Positions 33,248 to 44,988 are shown, numbered from the stretch's first letter. The stretch: 64,000 bases of DNA from Zasmidium citrigriseum (GCA_002786025.1 NHNW01000010.1:620001-684000), one strand, 5' to 3'. Numbers and translations: made by a program. Notes: generated by a model not told the origin, from the sequence alone.

Positions 33248-34285
33248 TTACAACTTCGCCTCGTCTGTCGGCTTCTCGCCAATGATGTCCAGGAAGGCCG
33301 TATGGACGTGCTCAGTCAAGTCTGCCGCCTGCAGGCTTCGGCCCTTCTCCTTGAACGCCAACCGAGAGCATTCTCTCGTGATAGCCGACCCGCCGTACGC
33401 TGCGTATGCAAGCAACTCATCAGGCTTCATGTCACCGTCATGGTCCCAGATCTTGTCCAGGTACGCCTTTCGGTACGCAAGCAATGTTGCCAGGGATCCG
33501 GTCAGAGTGTCTCCTTGGCCACCCGATCTCTTCAGGCCGCCCTCGCCGTCCGAAACGAGAGTCTGCTTGCCATTGGAGATGTAGTCAACCTTGCCCTTCT
33601 GGATGATGGTCACGCCGCCGAAAGCATTCGCTAGCTTCTCGCACAGCTTCGTGGGGTCTTCCTTGCTGGTGTCGATATCCTTGCTCTTGGCCAGCCGACC
33701 AAATTCCACCACGTTCGGCGTGAGGATACACTCCTTGTAACCATCCACCAGGTCCGGTCTCGTCTGCGCCAGATACAGACCATCCGCATCAAGAACAAAC
33801 GAGAGATTCCGCTTCTTCGCCTCAGTAATGACACGAGCGCAAGTCTCCTGCATTGCCGGATCGCGTCCAAGACCAGGACCAATAACGACGACATGCAATC
33901 GATCCAGCATTCCAATAACCTGCTCCGCAACAGACTCAATCGATTCGCCCTTGCCCAAGTTCTTCTGCTGCCGCATATACGGGTGAACCATGAGATTCGG
34001 CGAATAAGTCTTGATCACAGCGCCAGCGCCTGGCTCGCAAATGACATGAGACATATCACATCCCAGCTTCGCCGACGCCATGGCAGAGAAGTACGGAGCG
34101 CCGGTGTAGTCCTCACTGCCTCCAATGACTGCTACCCGTCCCAGCTGGCCTATTCAAACACGTTAGACGCGTCTCAAATTGATGGCGGGGTTATTTCGCG
34201 TACCCTTGTGGAATTTGTCCAGCATGGGCGGGACCATTTTGTAGACCTTGCCAAGGATCTCATTACGAGAGAGGTTTGACGCCAT
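33248..34285 (-). CDS. ATP-dependent (S)-NAD(P)H-hydrate dehydratase
   Basis: Exons 34285-34204 and 34149-33248 with a 54 bp intron, 327 aa. The enzyme repairs hydrated NADH/NADPH (NADHX), using ATP to remove water (Nnr2/CARKD/YKL151C family). Family signatures: [20 protein letters not shown] after the splice join, [10 protein letters not shown] (~130), [11 protein letters not shown] (catalytic-region Asp), [24 protein letters not shown], and the nucleotide loop [24 protein letters not shown]. The start [20 protein letters not shown] is the usual N-terminal helix. No transit peptide is obvious, so it is probably cytosolic. Divergent 283 bp from the small Gly/Gln-rich protein gene. Confidence 0.95.
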
Positions 34286-34568
34286 GGTTCTTTGGTTTTC
34301 GTTGATTGAGTTTAGAGGCTGAGGAAGAGGAGGGAGATGTATGATAAATATGGAGTGGTCATCAAAATAGATGAGCTTCAGATGATGCCCGTAGCTCTTT
34401 CCATGAGCCAATCGTGACGTAGGCGGGGCAATGAAACGCGATCTTGTGAAAGTGGGATGTCGGCGTCTCGATTTATTTAACAAAGGATCGAGAAAACGTG
34501 GACACTGCAACGACAACACCTCGAAGCAAGAGACAACTACATTTCGACTCAATTGAACAAGCACAATC

Positions 34569-35152
34569 ATGGCAGACTACGGCTCTCAAGGACCGTCACA
34601 ACCTCGACTCGACCAAGCCTACGAAACGGCCGGCAACCCAACCGACAAGAATTCAATCGAGAACTCCAGAGCCCGAGTAAACGCACAAACCGACGAAGAC
34701 AATGCAGTGTAAGAACCACTCTCATATACCATCCTTTCGATCACATCCTAACCAAGCCATGCAGAGCCCACCGCGACCCCTCCGAGCGCGTCTCCTTCTC
34801 CGAAGCAACACCAACCTCCATGGCCCGCGGCGTCCGAGGCGCACCACCCGGCGAAGAAGCCCTGGGAAAGACACAAACCAATCTCGACTCGCAAGAACTC
34901 GACGCCGCGCAGATGGGCGCTCCCGGCGAGGGTAAAGTCGCTAGTGCCGTGGACCGGCACCCGGGAGCTTCAGGGAAGGAGCCCGGCTTGGAGACGGATC
35001 TGGATAGGAAGAAGGCGGAGCAGGCCCCTGCTCGACAGGCGGTGCAGGAGGAGAAGCAGCAGAATTTCGATGTGGGTGGGATTCTGGGGCAGAGGGGTGG
35101 GGCGGCGAATCCGGTGGATAAGGGGAACTATCCGAATTCTGGGAGTTCGTGA
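34569..35152 (+). CDS. Small hydrophilic protein of unknown function
   Basis: Exons 34569-34708 and 34765-35152 with a 56 bp intron (GTAAGA...CAG), 175 aa. The start MADYGSQGPSQPRLDQAYET is supported by the phase-2 join that gives EDNAVAHRDPSERVSFSEAT. The protein lacks hydrophobic segments. It is rich in Gly, Gln, Ala, Asp and Glu and ends with DVGGILGQRGGAANPVDKGN. The composition recalls LEA-like or other stress-linked hydrophilic proteins of fungi, but there is no defined motif, so I make no functional claim. It converges on the alpha/beta hydrolase with 73 bp between stops. Confidence 0.7.
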
Positions 35153-35225
35153 AGAGTATCGATATCGACAGAAAGCGTGGAGTTGGGAGATGGGTATACA
35201 AGTCGTAGAAAGACGCATTCGGGAT

Positions 35226-36144
35226 TCAAGTCTTGCATTCATTGAGAAAGTCAATGACAGTCTCATTGAAAGACTGGGGGAATTCCCACTGCATCACACT
35301 AAAAGTTAGCACAGTCACCTTCAACACCAAAGAGAAAGGCACTCACCATACACCCATGTCCACCCTTCACAGTCTTAAACTGACACCCCTCAATCCTCTC
35401 CGCCAACTCCCTACTCAACGTAACCGGGATCAAAATATCCACCTTCCCAGCAAGCACCATAACCTTCCTCGGCTCCAAATTCCCCAACCACTGCTCATTA
35501 CTCCTCAGTCCCTCCAACGCGCTCCTCGAATCAAACGTCCGGATAACGTTCATCTGCGCCAGATACGCCTCCAGCGGCATATCCAGCTCCTCCATAGCCC
35601 TCTCCTGTGCCTCCAACTCGTCCGTCCGAGTTCGGAAGTAGGGCACTGTGAACGCCCAGAGCATCACATCGCGCATGACGTCCTGGACGGACATTTTCTG
35701 CGCCATGTCGCTCCAGAGGCTGAACATCCGCGAGCAGAATTCTGTTGGGTTGGCATATGTGCATCCTAGAAGGAGAGATTTCATCTCAACCCCGTCCGCC
35801 TTCGGAGAACCGTTTGGATACTTCAAAGCATAGGATTGCAGGATCATGCCGCCCATGCTCACGCCTACGAGATGGGCGGACTTGATCTTGAGGGCTTTAA
35901 GGAGGGCGTGGAGATCGTCTGCCAGCGTTTCGGCAATGTAGAAGCCTTGGGGTCGTGAGGATTTTCCTATGCCCCGGTTGTCGTAGGAGAGGACCTGGTA
36001 GCCTGCTTCCAGGAGAGCAGGTGTCTGGGCTGCCCATGTTGTGAGGTCGTCTGCTAGGCCATTGACGAGGACGACGAGGTCGGCATTGGGAGGGCCTTGG
36101 AGTTCGTAGTTGATGGTGATGGAGTTGGCCTCGACTTGAGGCAT
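35226..36144 (-). CDS. Alpha/beta hydrolase, candidate ErdH-type ergosteryl-aspartate hydrolase
   Basis: Exons 36144-35347 and 35288-35226, 286 aa. The short last exon (WEFPQSFNETVIDFLNECKT) is reached from a GTGAGT donor to an ATGCAG acceptor; a closer TTTTAG acceptor gives the wrong frame. Fold marks: LVNGLADDLTTW (oxyanion side), YDNRGIGKSSRP, nucleophile elbow GVSMGG (Ser ~98), VDILIP near the acid and GGHGCM with catalytic His. There is no signal peptide. It lies 544 bp downstream of erdS on the same strand. Known biology: fungi carrying ErdS have a hydrolase, ErdH, that strips Asp from ergosteryl-aspartate. The adjacency makes this gene a candidate, but the protein alone only says serine hydrolase. 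Confidence 0.85.
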
Positions 36145-36688
36145 AGTGAGCTTGGTGATGGAGTCGAAGTGAGGTATGGAGGCAGTTGAAGGGGAACGTG
36201 GAGGGATTCGAAGTGAAGTATGTAGGGAGCTAAAGTCAAGTATTGGGTGAACTGAAGTGAAGCGTCGAGGTAAAGAGAATCTCTATGCGAGTGATGTGTA
36301 GTAGGAGTCAAGACGAATTGACTTTCTGCTTGATCAGGAACAGCTCTGCGAGGAAGGAACGATGCGTGACGCCGCCAAGTGGATGCCTCTCCCAAATGCA
36401 CTCCACAAAGAATGGAGAACTCAACAACACCCGGCATATACAGCTCCTCAATGAATTAAATTACGCCTGTCTGTACCTTGAAAAGGGGGTATGATCGTTT
36501 CATTCAATGCAAAGCTCGACGGCCGCACGAACTTCATGATTAAAAGCATCGGAAATTCCCAACCCAATGCTTGCTTCTTCTTCCTTCATCAACAGTCCAA
36601 CTTGTCATATTCCTCGTTCCACGTAATGAATTCCTCTCTCTCAGTCGGTCCAACAGAGTCCCCATCTCATTTTCTTCCGCTTAGGTGA
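36145..36688. promoter_or_regulatory. Intergenic region between erdS and the hydrolase
   Basis: 544 bp holding the erdS 3' UTR and the hydrolase promoter. No gene or repeat recognised. Confidence 0.5.
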
Positions 36689-39600
36689 CTAGCCCAGCTT
36701 CGAGGAATCGTCCTCGTCTTCGAAGAAGCTCAGAATGGCTCGGACACCGCCTGGGCCGAGACCGTGTGGTGGGTAGCAGACTGTGATACTCGTTAGTCCC
36801 GTTCACTCAGAAGAAGATGTCAAGTCGAGACTTACCATAGATCGGGTCATCTTGAGCACCGAGCTTCTCTCTGAACTCGCTCTTGTTCGTCAACTTCAAT
36901 TCCGTTGCAATGGCGTGGTAGGCCTTGGCCAAAACTTTCACTCGAGTGCCCTTCAAATTGTGGCCTGGAGTGAGCTTGGAACTGGCACCACCGCCGAATG
37001 TGACAGAGGTGGCTCCCGTTGCGGCAGCGGCCTTCAAGGCGTGCAAGACAAGCAGCTCAATCGCACCTGATGGAGCACCAGGGAAGTCAAGAGCAAACTT
37101 GACCTGCCAGCCGTGATCGGGCGAAAGCTGGGCCAAAATGACGAGACCACAGATCTGGCCGTCTTTGGTGGTGGTGTAGTGGTATTGTCTGTGTTCCACA
37201 TCTTGCCAAGGGTGCACATCTGTCAGATGAACCTGTTTGCCCTTGCGGTTCTTGAGCCAGTCCTCGATCCGCTTGTCAATCTTCTCCTTGATATCCTTGG
37301 GAACTGGAGTTCCGAGCCTGAATGAATGTTAGCATGAGATTCTCAACCCTCAAATACATCCAAACTTACAGAATGTCATGCGTCTTCACGCCCTCCTTCT
37401 CAGCATGGCGACACTTGCGCTGAATCTCACCATCCCGAGCGGCGGGGTTGTTGCCCGGATCAAGACGCTGCTCAGCGGCGACAGAAAGTGTTCTCCAATC
37501 GAACTTGTTTGCAAGTACTTCTTCAACAGCACCGCCACAGAGCAGCCAAAGAGGCTTGAGGTGTCGGTCTTTCTTGATATACCGCAGATATCCGCCAATC
37601 GTCTTGGCGTACTGGCTCGCATGACAAAGCGGATCACCAATAGTGATGGCGTACCCCTCATGAGGCACGAAACCAACAGCCGCACCGGTGTTGGCATCTC
37701 GCCAGTGCTCGAACTTCGGCTCCAGCCAAGATGTGTTGGAAGCATCGCCGTAGTTGGCAATGAGCTTCTCGATGGGCTGGAAGTCTTGGTGGGCAGTAAC
37801 TCGGTCGGTGCCGATCCACGGAGGGTGGAGAGTGCTGGCTTCGGGATGTCGAAGCTGCTTGACAGGTGGCTTGTAGGGCAGAGATCGGGGGTCACGAGCG
37901 AAGAGCGTGGCGTTGCGAATATCACCAAGCTTCAACAGAAGCATGAGAATACGCTCCATACCAATACCGCCTCCTCCGTGGGGTGGAGCACCCCATTCGA
38001 AGCCGCTCATGTACTCCTCCAATGTCTTGGGATCCATTCGCATCTTCTCCATCTTTGCAGCGAGCATGTTTGCGTCGTGAATACGCTGACCACCAGAGAG
38101 GATTTCCTGGCCACGGAGGAAGATGTCGAAGGAATTGGTGAGTTCCGGGTTGTTTGGATCGGGCATGGCGTAGAAGGGTCGTGCAGATACTGGGAATTTG
38201 TCCAGAACGTAGTAGTCGGTCTTGTACTTCTCCTTGATCACAGCTCCAAGGGCAATCTCATCCCGAGTGCCCATGTCCTCGTTCTCAGGCAATTCCTTGC
38301 CGTTCTCGTCACGGTATCCAGATTCATTGAGCATGCGAATGCCCTCGGCGAATGGAATGATCGGAGTCTCATCCAACCACACCAGATCATCGTGAGGGAA
38401 TTGTCGCTTCACGACTTCGATCTCCTCCTTGTAGTTTTCGTACACATACTTGAAGATAGCCTTGAATGTGCTGTCAAGAGTGCGGAGGACCTCGTGGTAG
38501 TGCTCGTCAATCGCCATCTCCAAATCGAGACCCGTGAATTCCGTCAAATGTCTGTGAGTGTTGCTGTTCTCCGCTCGGAAAACAGGGCCAATCTCAAAGA
38601 CACGCTTCATGTCAGCTGCAATACACATCTGCTTGCCAAGCTGAGGCGATTGGGCCAAGAATGCAGGCCTGCCGAAGTAGTCGACCTTGAAGACGCTGGC
38701 TCCAGATTCAGAAGCTGCTCCTTGAAGCTTAGGAGTATGAATTTCAATGAACCCCAGCGAGTGGAGGTGTGAGCGGAACGCCTGGCAAACACCGGATTGA
38801 ATGCGGAAGATACCCTGCGAGGCCGTGGTGCGCAAATCAATGATTCTGTTGCTCTGGCGAGCTCGATCTGAGACGCGGTGGCGGGTGTCTCCCTCGACTT
38901 GAGTCTCTGCTTTGGTGACCTCGGCCTCGTGGACTGTGAATGGCAGCGGCTCAGTTGGAGTTCCCTCCACGTGCATCTCATGGATGTGCACTTCCAAGTT
39001 GTGGATCGAGACACCAATGATCTCACCCTGCTTGGCCTTTGGCTCCTGGACAACAGCCTTCACGCGAACAATCGATTCCACGTGCAGATGCTCAGCCCAG
39101 TACAAGAAGTGCTGAGAAACGCCTCCATGCTCGTGCAGGATGCCCTGAATGGTGTGCGTCTGTTGCCTGAGCTCCACGAACATCAGGTGAGCGCTCAGCT
39201 TGCGGATGTTATGCAGACGAGCTCTGAAGCAGACGACCTTGCCAACATCGCTGGCCGTGAGGTCGCGCAGGTCGACCTGATCCTCATGCTTCAACTGTCC
39301 AGCGTAGTAGTTGATTGGCAGGGTTCCGTATTTGGACTTCTGCTCCTCAGTCTCCTCCTCCGCAGCTTTACGTTCCATCTCCTCCTTGCGCTTGCGATCT
39401 GCCTCCATACGAGCTTCGGCTTCCTTGCGGTGCTTCTCCTTCTCTGCCTGGCGCTCATGTTTGCGCTGCTGGTTGCGGCTCAGAGGCTCGCCCTCTCTGT
39501 TCAATGGCAGATCCTCAGTCGAAGAATGAGAGTCATCTGACCCAAGACGCGTTTTACGGCGGAGGAATCCCAGCGGGCTGTGGGACGAACGATGGTGCTC

Positions 39601-39831
39601 CTTGGACGCTCTCGAGGGCGAGTGGGAGCCAACGTCCATTGACCGTCGGGCAGAGTCCGTGGAATGACGCCCGAGGCCAATGCTTCCTATACCGTTAGAC
39701 AGGGACGAGAGGCCGGTGCCGGAGCGGTGGCCGTGGTGGTCCTTGGGGGCGGGACTCTCATTGTCGCTGGTAGCGGCGGAGTTGGAGCCGCTGCGCGGCT
39801 TGATGCTGTTGAGGGCTTTCTTGAGCGACAT
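36689..39831 (-). CDS. erdS: ErdS: aspartyl-tRNA synthetase fused to DUF2156 ergosterol aspartyltransferase
   Basis: Exons 39831-37370, 37317-36836 and 36780-36689, 1011 aa; introns of 52 and 55 bp. Residues 1-170 are a Ser/Gly-rich then Lys/Glu-rich extension. About 185-320 is the OB-fold anticodon-binding domain. About 335-650 is the class II catalytic core with motif 2 FRAENSNTHRHLTEF (418-432) and motif 3 GGIGMERILMLLLKLG (~621-637). About 680-1011 is a DUF2156/GNAT-like domain (IEKLIANYGDASNTSWL, LDFPGAPSGAIELLVLHAL, SVTFGGGAS, DPIYVCYPPHGLGPGGVRAIL). In ErdS the first part makes Asp-tRNA(Asp) and the second moves Asp to the 3-OH of ergosterol. It is not the plain cytosolic AspRS, which lacks the C-terminal domain. 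The promoter lies between this gene and a RIP island only ~350 bp away. Confidence 0.93.
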
Positions 39832-40180
39832 GGCAGCGGATAGTCTGCTAGACGCGCAACGAGAGCCGTGACAGGAAGGGGAGGATGCGGCGACGGGGAG
39901 GGTTTTGTGGGCGGCGTGCCTCGGGGAATGGTTGAGGCCGAATGGGAGGGCCCACGGATGCGGCGACTCGCTGTAATGCAGGCGAGCTGGGGGACGCAGT
40001 CACAGTGTTCGGCCTGGGGCAGCAGCGAGACGGCAGCCACGGCTGTACAAGGCGAGCAGTAGGCGCGGCGGCGGCTGACTGAGAGGCAGACTGGCAGTAG
40101 TGCTGCTGGTGAAGAGAGCGTGCCAGGTACTCTTAGATGTTCGAAACTTTTAGTGTATCCGTGATATGCAGTGCCCCGTG
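39832..40180. promoter_or_regulatory. erdS upstream region next to RIP block B
   Basis: About 350 bp of normal-composition DNA separates the erdS start from the CA/TG-depleted block. It must contain the promoter. No site is named. Short open frames here are GC-rich chance frames. Confidence 0.5.
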
Positions 40181-43100
40181 CGAGCCTAACGGCCGTTACC
40201 GTTTCAACGTTATTTTGGTGGCAGTTGTAACGGCTCGTAATCGTTGTTAGGTAGAACGGTGTCGATCCTTATATATCGTTACCGGCTAGGGTAGGTATAT
40301 CGTCGCCGCCGCCGCCGCTAGTAGTAAGTTATCTACCCCTTCTACTACCCCTTCCTTACTCTTAACAATAGCCTATTTAATTCCTTCTAATTGTGTTACT
40401 ACTAGAGAACGCCTCTTCGAACCTCGGCCGGACTAACCGCTCGTATTATTAATCGATAAGTTTAAAGCTAAGTAGCTATAGGTATCGAATATATAGGAAT
40501 AGAATAAGGAGGGTCGAAGGTCGAAGGACCGGCTCTATTAGCGTGTAAACTGCTATTGTCGTTATAAGCGTAATGCTAGTATTACGGATCGTAGCGCCTA
40601 AGATTAGGTCTACGTAGATCTAAGCACGACTACGTACACGTAATTACGGTTACGTAATCTAGCCTAACTTCCTTTCGTCTCGTCTTAAACTTCTTCCTTC
40701 CTTACGCCTCGTTAGCCTAGTTACGAGTATCTATTAGATTTATTTACTTAACTCTCGTTTCTTAATAGCTAGTAGGGTAAGGGTTATACCTAACGGCCTA
40801 AGGAAGCGCGAGTACTTCGAGAAGCGGTATAAGGCGGCTATTATGTTAATTCGAAGGTTCCGAAGTAATAAGGAGCGGCCGTACGAGGTTTAGATCGAAG
40901 CGACTATAGTAGATAGTAAGGCTAAACCTTTTAGCCTATATACGTATACTCTAAAGGAAATAGTAAGTTATAAGATCTATAAGGAGGTAGTTAATAGCTA
41001 ATACCCTTAAAGGACGAGCGTAGTACCTCTAACGCTCTAAAAACCGTCCTTAAGTATATAGTAGTCGAATTAGACGGTAATGTTATAGAAGTCGTTCGCT
41101 CTATTAAATACGGGCCTAACGCCGCTAGACTACGAGAGGTTAGTAGTAGTAGTGTTACCTTAGGTGTTGTTAACTACCTAAAGCCGCCGAATATTAAGAA
41201 GAAGAAGAGGGCGACTCTAGCGGAGTAGGGCAACGCTAAGGTATAGATAAAGAATCTAGACGCTCTAAAGGCTCTAAAGTATCCGGAAAGTAGTATAGAG
41301 ATAGCGGTAGACTCTATAAGCGTCGTCGTCGATAGGTAGGTAATAAAAGGTATAATATAGTAGTTAAACTAGTAGAAGTTAATACTATAGGCTAGAAAGA
41401 CTAGATAGGTAGGTTACGTACAATCGCGGTAGTCTCGCGATTTTAAGGATTCTTTAACTTTACTTACTAACAATCTATATAGTTATTCCTTCTTAATACT
41501 ACCTATAAGACAATAGACCTTCGCTAGAACCTATTTACGATTTATGTAAGAGATAAGTTTAAGAATTAGCTACCTATAGGCTATATAATACTAGAAACTT
41601 AGAGATCTAGGCTTATTAAAGAAGGAATTAAAATCTTAAAGAAGTAGTACCCTCTCTAGAACCCTTAGCTCTATATAATTAATAATAGTGCTTAAGAACG
41701 TCGGGCAATCTATCTCTCGTTTAATTATAAGGTTAAGGTCTTCCTCTACTAAAAATACGCGAGAGAGACCTTTCTTCGACACTTCCCCTAAGTAAAATTT
41801 CCTAAGGTTATAAAGCTCTTTAATTACGCTATATATTACGCCCGAAGCCGAGCTTAGTACGCCGATAATTTAAAAGCAATTAATAAGGAATTAATTAGAA
41901 AGAAAGCTAGTAAACGGGATAGAGACTACGTTAAAAACAACTAGGCCGCCGAGAAGAGCTATTACTAGGCTATATAGGCAAGACTAGACAACCCCCTTCT
42001 ACTATAGATTTAGATAATATTACCTCTTAAAGGATATTACGCTACCCTTAAGTATAACCGTAATAAGAGGGAAATAGTATAGTAGAGCTTATATACTATA
42101 ATTACGGCTATCTTAGTAATCGATAGCTAGTAGTTCGATAAAGCGAAGGATTTAACGATCCGGCTAAGGAAGGGTACCTTATATTAGTAGACGAAGGGGT
42201 TACCTACTCTCCGACAACTCGATCTAGCGGCTTAAGATTATATACGAGAAGAAGTAGATAAAGCTAAGAAGGATTACTATAACGATAAGCCTATCTTCCT
42301 TTATATAGTTCGCTACTTCGACGGCGTAAGAGCGGCTTATTATAGCTATCTCTTCTAGTTTTAATACTCTCTACCCTACCGCTATATCCTCCGAGATTAC
42401 CTATTTAAAGGTATCGTCTTAATAGCCGCTTAGCTATAGGTATATATTAACAACTTCGCCGGTATAAACACCTAAGAGCGGTCCGTCTACTAGTAGGTAC
42501 GTAATACTAACCTACTTATCGACGAGGGATATAAGATTAAGAACGAGCTCGTAGAGCCGGAGTTACGAGACCTTCGCGGGTACTTTAATAAAGCGACTAA
42601 GGCGGCTAGCTAGGCCTACTATCGCCTTAGAGACGATATAAATATCCGTAATAATACTCTACGAGAGGCCTACTTATTACGCTTCGTAAGGAAGTTTAAA
42701 GACGCTCTTAAATCGCTCTTAACCTTTATAATCGACGACTTCCTTATAGAGGGCGCTCTAAGCGTTACCTTTACCGGCGAGCGATAATAATACTAGACAT
42801 TACTTCCTTCTAAGCCGTCCACGCTATTACGAGTACCTTAGATACTAACGCGAGCGCCTTACGCTCTTAGAGCGCCGATAATACTACTTATAGCGATTAG
42901 ATACCCTTAACTACCTTTACTACCGCATCGTATACCTCTACGACTCTAACCGCTATTATAAGCGCCCTTATCGTTACCTCTATCGACGCTAGCACCTTTA
43001 TTAGCTCTACGGTAGTAGTAGCCTTAATATTATACTCTAGAGCGTCGATTTACCTACCTTAACGTCTAGTTACGAAATAACGACGACTTTAACGAGCTCT

Positions 43101-43300
43101 ATAATAATAAGGACACCTTCTTCGTAATAGACACTACCCTTATAAGCGATACTACCCTCCTTACTATAGCGGCGGCCGCTCTACCCTCCTTACTACCGCC
43201 GGCGGTACCTCCGCTAGTACTACCTACTTCCTTTAACCTCTTACAAGCTACCGCCGCCTACATAGCCGGTGAAGCGACCCTCTACGCCTAGCTAGAAGAC
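40180..43300. repeat. RIP-mutated repeat block B
   Basis: Same signature as block A: CpA/TpG nearly absent, TpA-rich, CpG kept, every long frame broken by TAG/TAA. Remaining CA/TG here are often in ACAA/TTGT context (for example near 41410-41520). The edges are fairly sharp at ~40.18 and ~43.24-43.40 kb. A short GCC trinucleotide run lies at ~40303-40318. On the plus strand a fossil ORF is readable (separate entry). I found no terminal repeats or target-site duplication by eye. Confidence 0.88.
40780..42790 (+). pseudogene. Fossil ORF of unknown transposon-linked family (copy B)
   Basis: Best readable part is ~41990-42790: a Lys/Glu/Leu-rich helical stretch, then V-R-Y-F-D-G at 42312-42326 and L-P-Y-R-Y-I-L-R-D-Y at ~42369-42400, followed by another charged helical part ending in T-F-T-G-E-R and stops at ~42786. 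Many Tyr probably stood for His (CAC/CAT to TAC/TAT) and TAG/TAA for Gln. The same landmarks occur in block A. The upstream part (40.78-41.9 kb) has broken coding-like segments in more than one frame. The family is unknown to me, and I see no transposase catalytic motif in this copy. Confidence 0.4.
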
Positions 43301-43399
43301 TATAAGGTTTATAGGAATCTATACTACCTTCGTAACGCCGATTAAGAAGACAGAGATAGTAATAATAAGCGTTAGAGGCGCTAGTAATAGGTAGGGCGG

Positions 43400-44988
43400 T
43401 AACAAGGATTATTATTTTGTGGCGTCCCATAACGGTGGGAAAATTAGCTAATATTGCAGGTAATTTCGCTATATATATCCCGCGGCAGTGGGCGCCCGCT
43501 AAGAGTTTCGGACATTCAAGACAACTCGAGCGTGCCGGAAGCTCACGGCAGCTCAGAGCTAGAGAGCGGCAAACAAACTCTGCCTCTTTCAACGCTCACG
43601 GCTGCGATCGCTCCAATTCGCTGGCCCCGATGAGACAGCGCTGTTGGTTCTCTCGTCGCGTGCACAACGAGAAATCAGCAGGACAGGGTGGTCGAATGAC
43701 ACAGTTGAGAGAAAAGAGAGATCTTGAAAAGCCCCTCCAAATTGCAAGCTTTCAGCTGAAGACACTACCCCTGCCACTGGGCGTCCTCTCCCGACCTCTA
43801 TGCGGCAACGTCCTGAACGCAACCCGCTGACGAATTGATGCATAATACTAGCTACCAAAGCAACAATCTCGGCCGCTGCAGATACGGCTATTCGACCGGC
43901 CTGTTTGCCCGTATCCTCTCTTCGCCAGCAACAACTCGTTGCACCCCCCTGTCGACGACCACCTGGTCCATTGATTGCCGTAAGAATGACGTAGGAACCA
44001 CTAACAAACGGACCCGCGGACCGCGCTTTGACATTCCTTCCTGCTCTCAATCCTTGTGCGAATTCCCGGCCTTCGCCAGATCCAGGCTGCGGACTTCGGA
44101 GCCTTGCGCCCGTCGAGCCGTGAAGGAACCTTGAGAAGAATGAGAAAAATTCAGATTGTTCACGACGAGACCGAGTTGACATCGGCCAGGCTGTGGATCC
44201 GAAACCCGATGTTCACAAGCAGCCGGGGTCACGAACTTGCATATGCACCGCGACCACTTGTGGGCAGGCTTGCGGGCTTGCGATCAACGATGCTGCCAAC
44301 TTTACAAGACCACGGTATCAGTAGTGATGGTCTATAGCATCATATAAGATAGACGACTACTCCACAAGATGTTCAAATTGACGGCGTTGGAACAAGCTAC
44401 ATGTCGCGTGCTTCCAAGTTTTCATGTGCTTTGCTTCCGTCAGCCGTGTGCCCTACGCAGGGCAAGCTTCTCTGCCGATGCTTGGCCTCCACGATTGGGT
44501 CAGTCAGCTTGTCTAAGCATTCCCCATTCGAAACAACGTCTGCTATCTGTGTTAGTGGTCCCCATAGTCGTTGTAAGGGGCTAAGCGTGCAACGAACGCT
44601 TCAATAGCTTCGAGATGTCGACTTGTGTGGAGAGAGCCGAGCTGCCATATCAAGCAGAAGGAGTGCGGCTCTTCGTGAATTGGATGGCGTCTCTCCTTCA
44701 GGTCGATCATACGCAGGCCATTCATCTCAGCACTGTGCAATCGTCATGATGCTTGGACCGCAGGGATACTACCTTGATGCGGAGATCCACTAACCATCCA
44801 ATGCATGAAAAGGCCGGAGCAAATCGTCCAAAGAGGAGTTGTCGTCTAAAGCATACACATGGCTATCTCATTCATTCCAGTCATCAAGCTGTCGTACTCG
44901 CTGAAAACGCCGCTCCCGGTCGCCTGCCTTCGCTTTTGATTGCTACTCATTACAATCCCCTGTGTTCGTCGACGCCTGTATCCGTTCC
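43400..44988. other. Gene-free 1.6 kb interval
   Basis: Normal dinucleotide use, no recognisable protein. The longest open frame (minus strand, 43589-44182) is Arg/Ser-rich, lacks any motif and overlaps equally long frames on the other strand. It probably includes 3' flank of the Zn2Cys6 gene. Confidence 0.4.

Noticed and set aside
36807..37217. DUF2156 part of ErdS as an independent gene
   Set aside because: A 52 bp intron with a good donor and acceptor joins it in frame to the AspRS exon, matching the known fungal fusion.
43589..44182. 197-codon minus-strand open frame beside RIP block B
   Set aside because: Low-complexity Ser/Arg/Gly composition, no domain and no splice partners.
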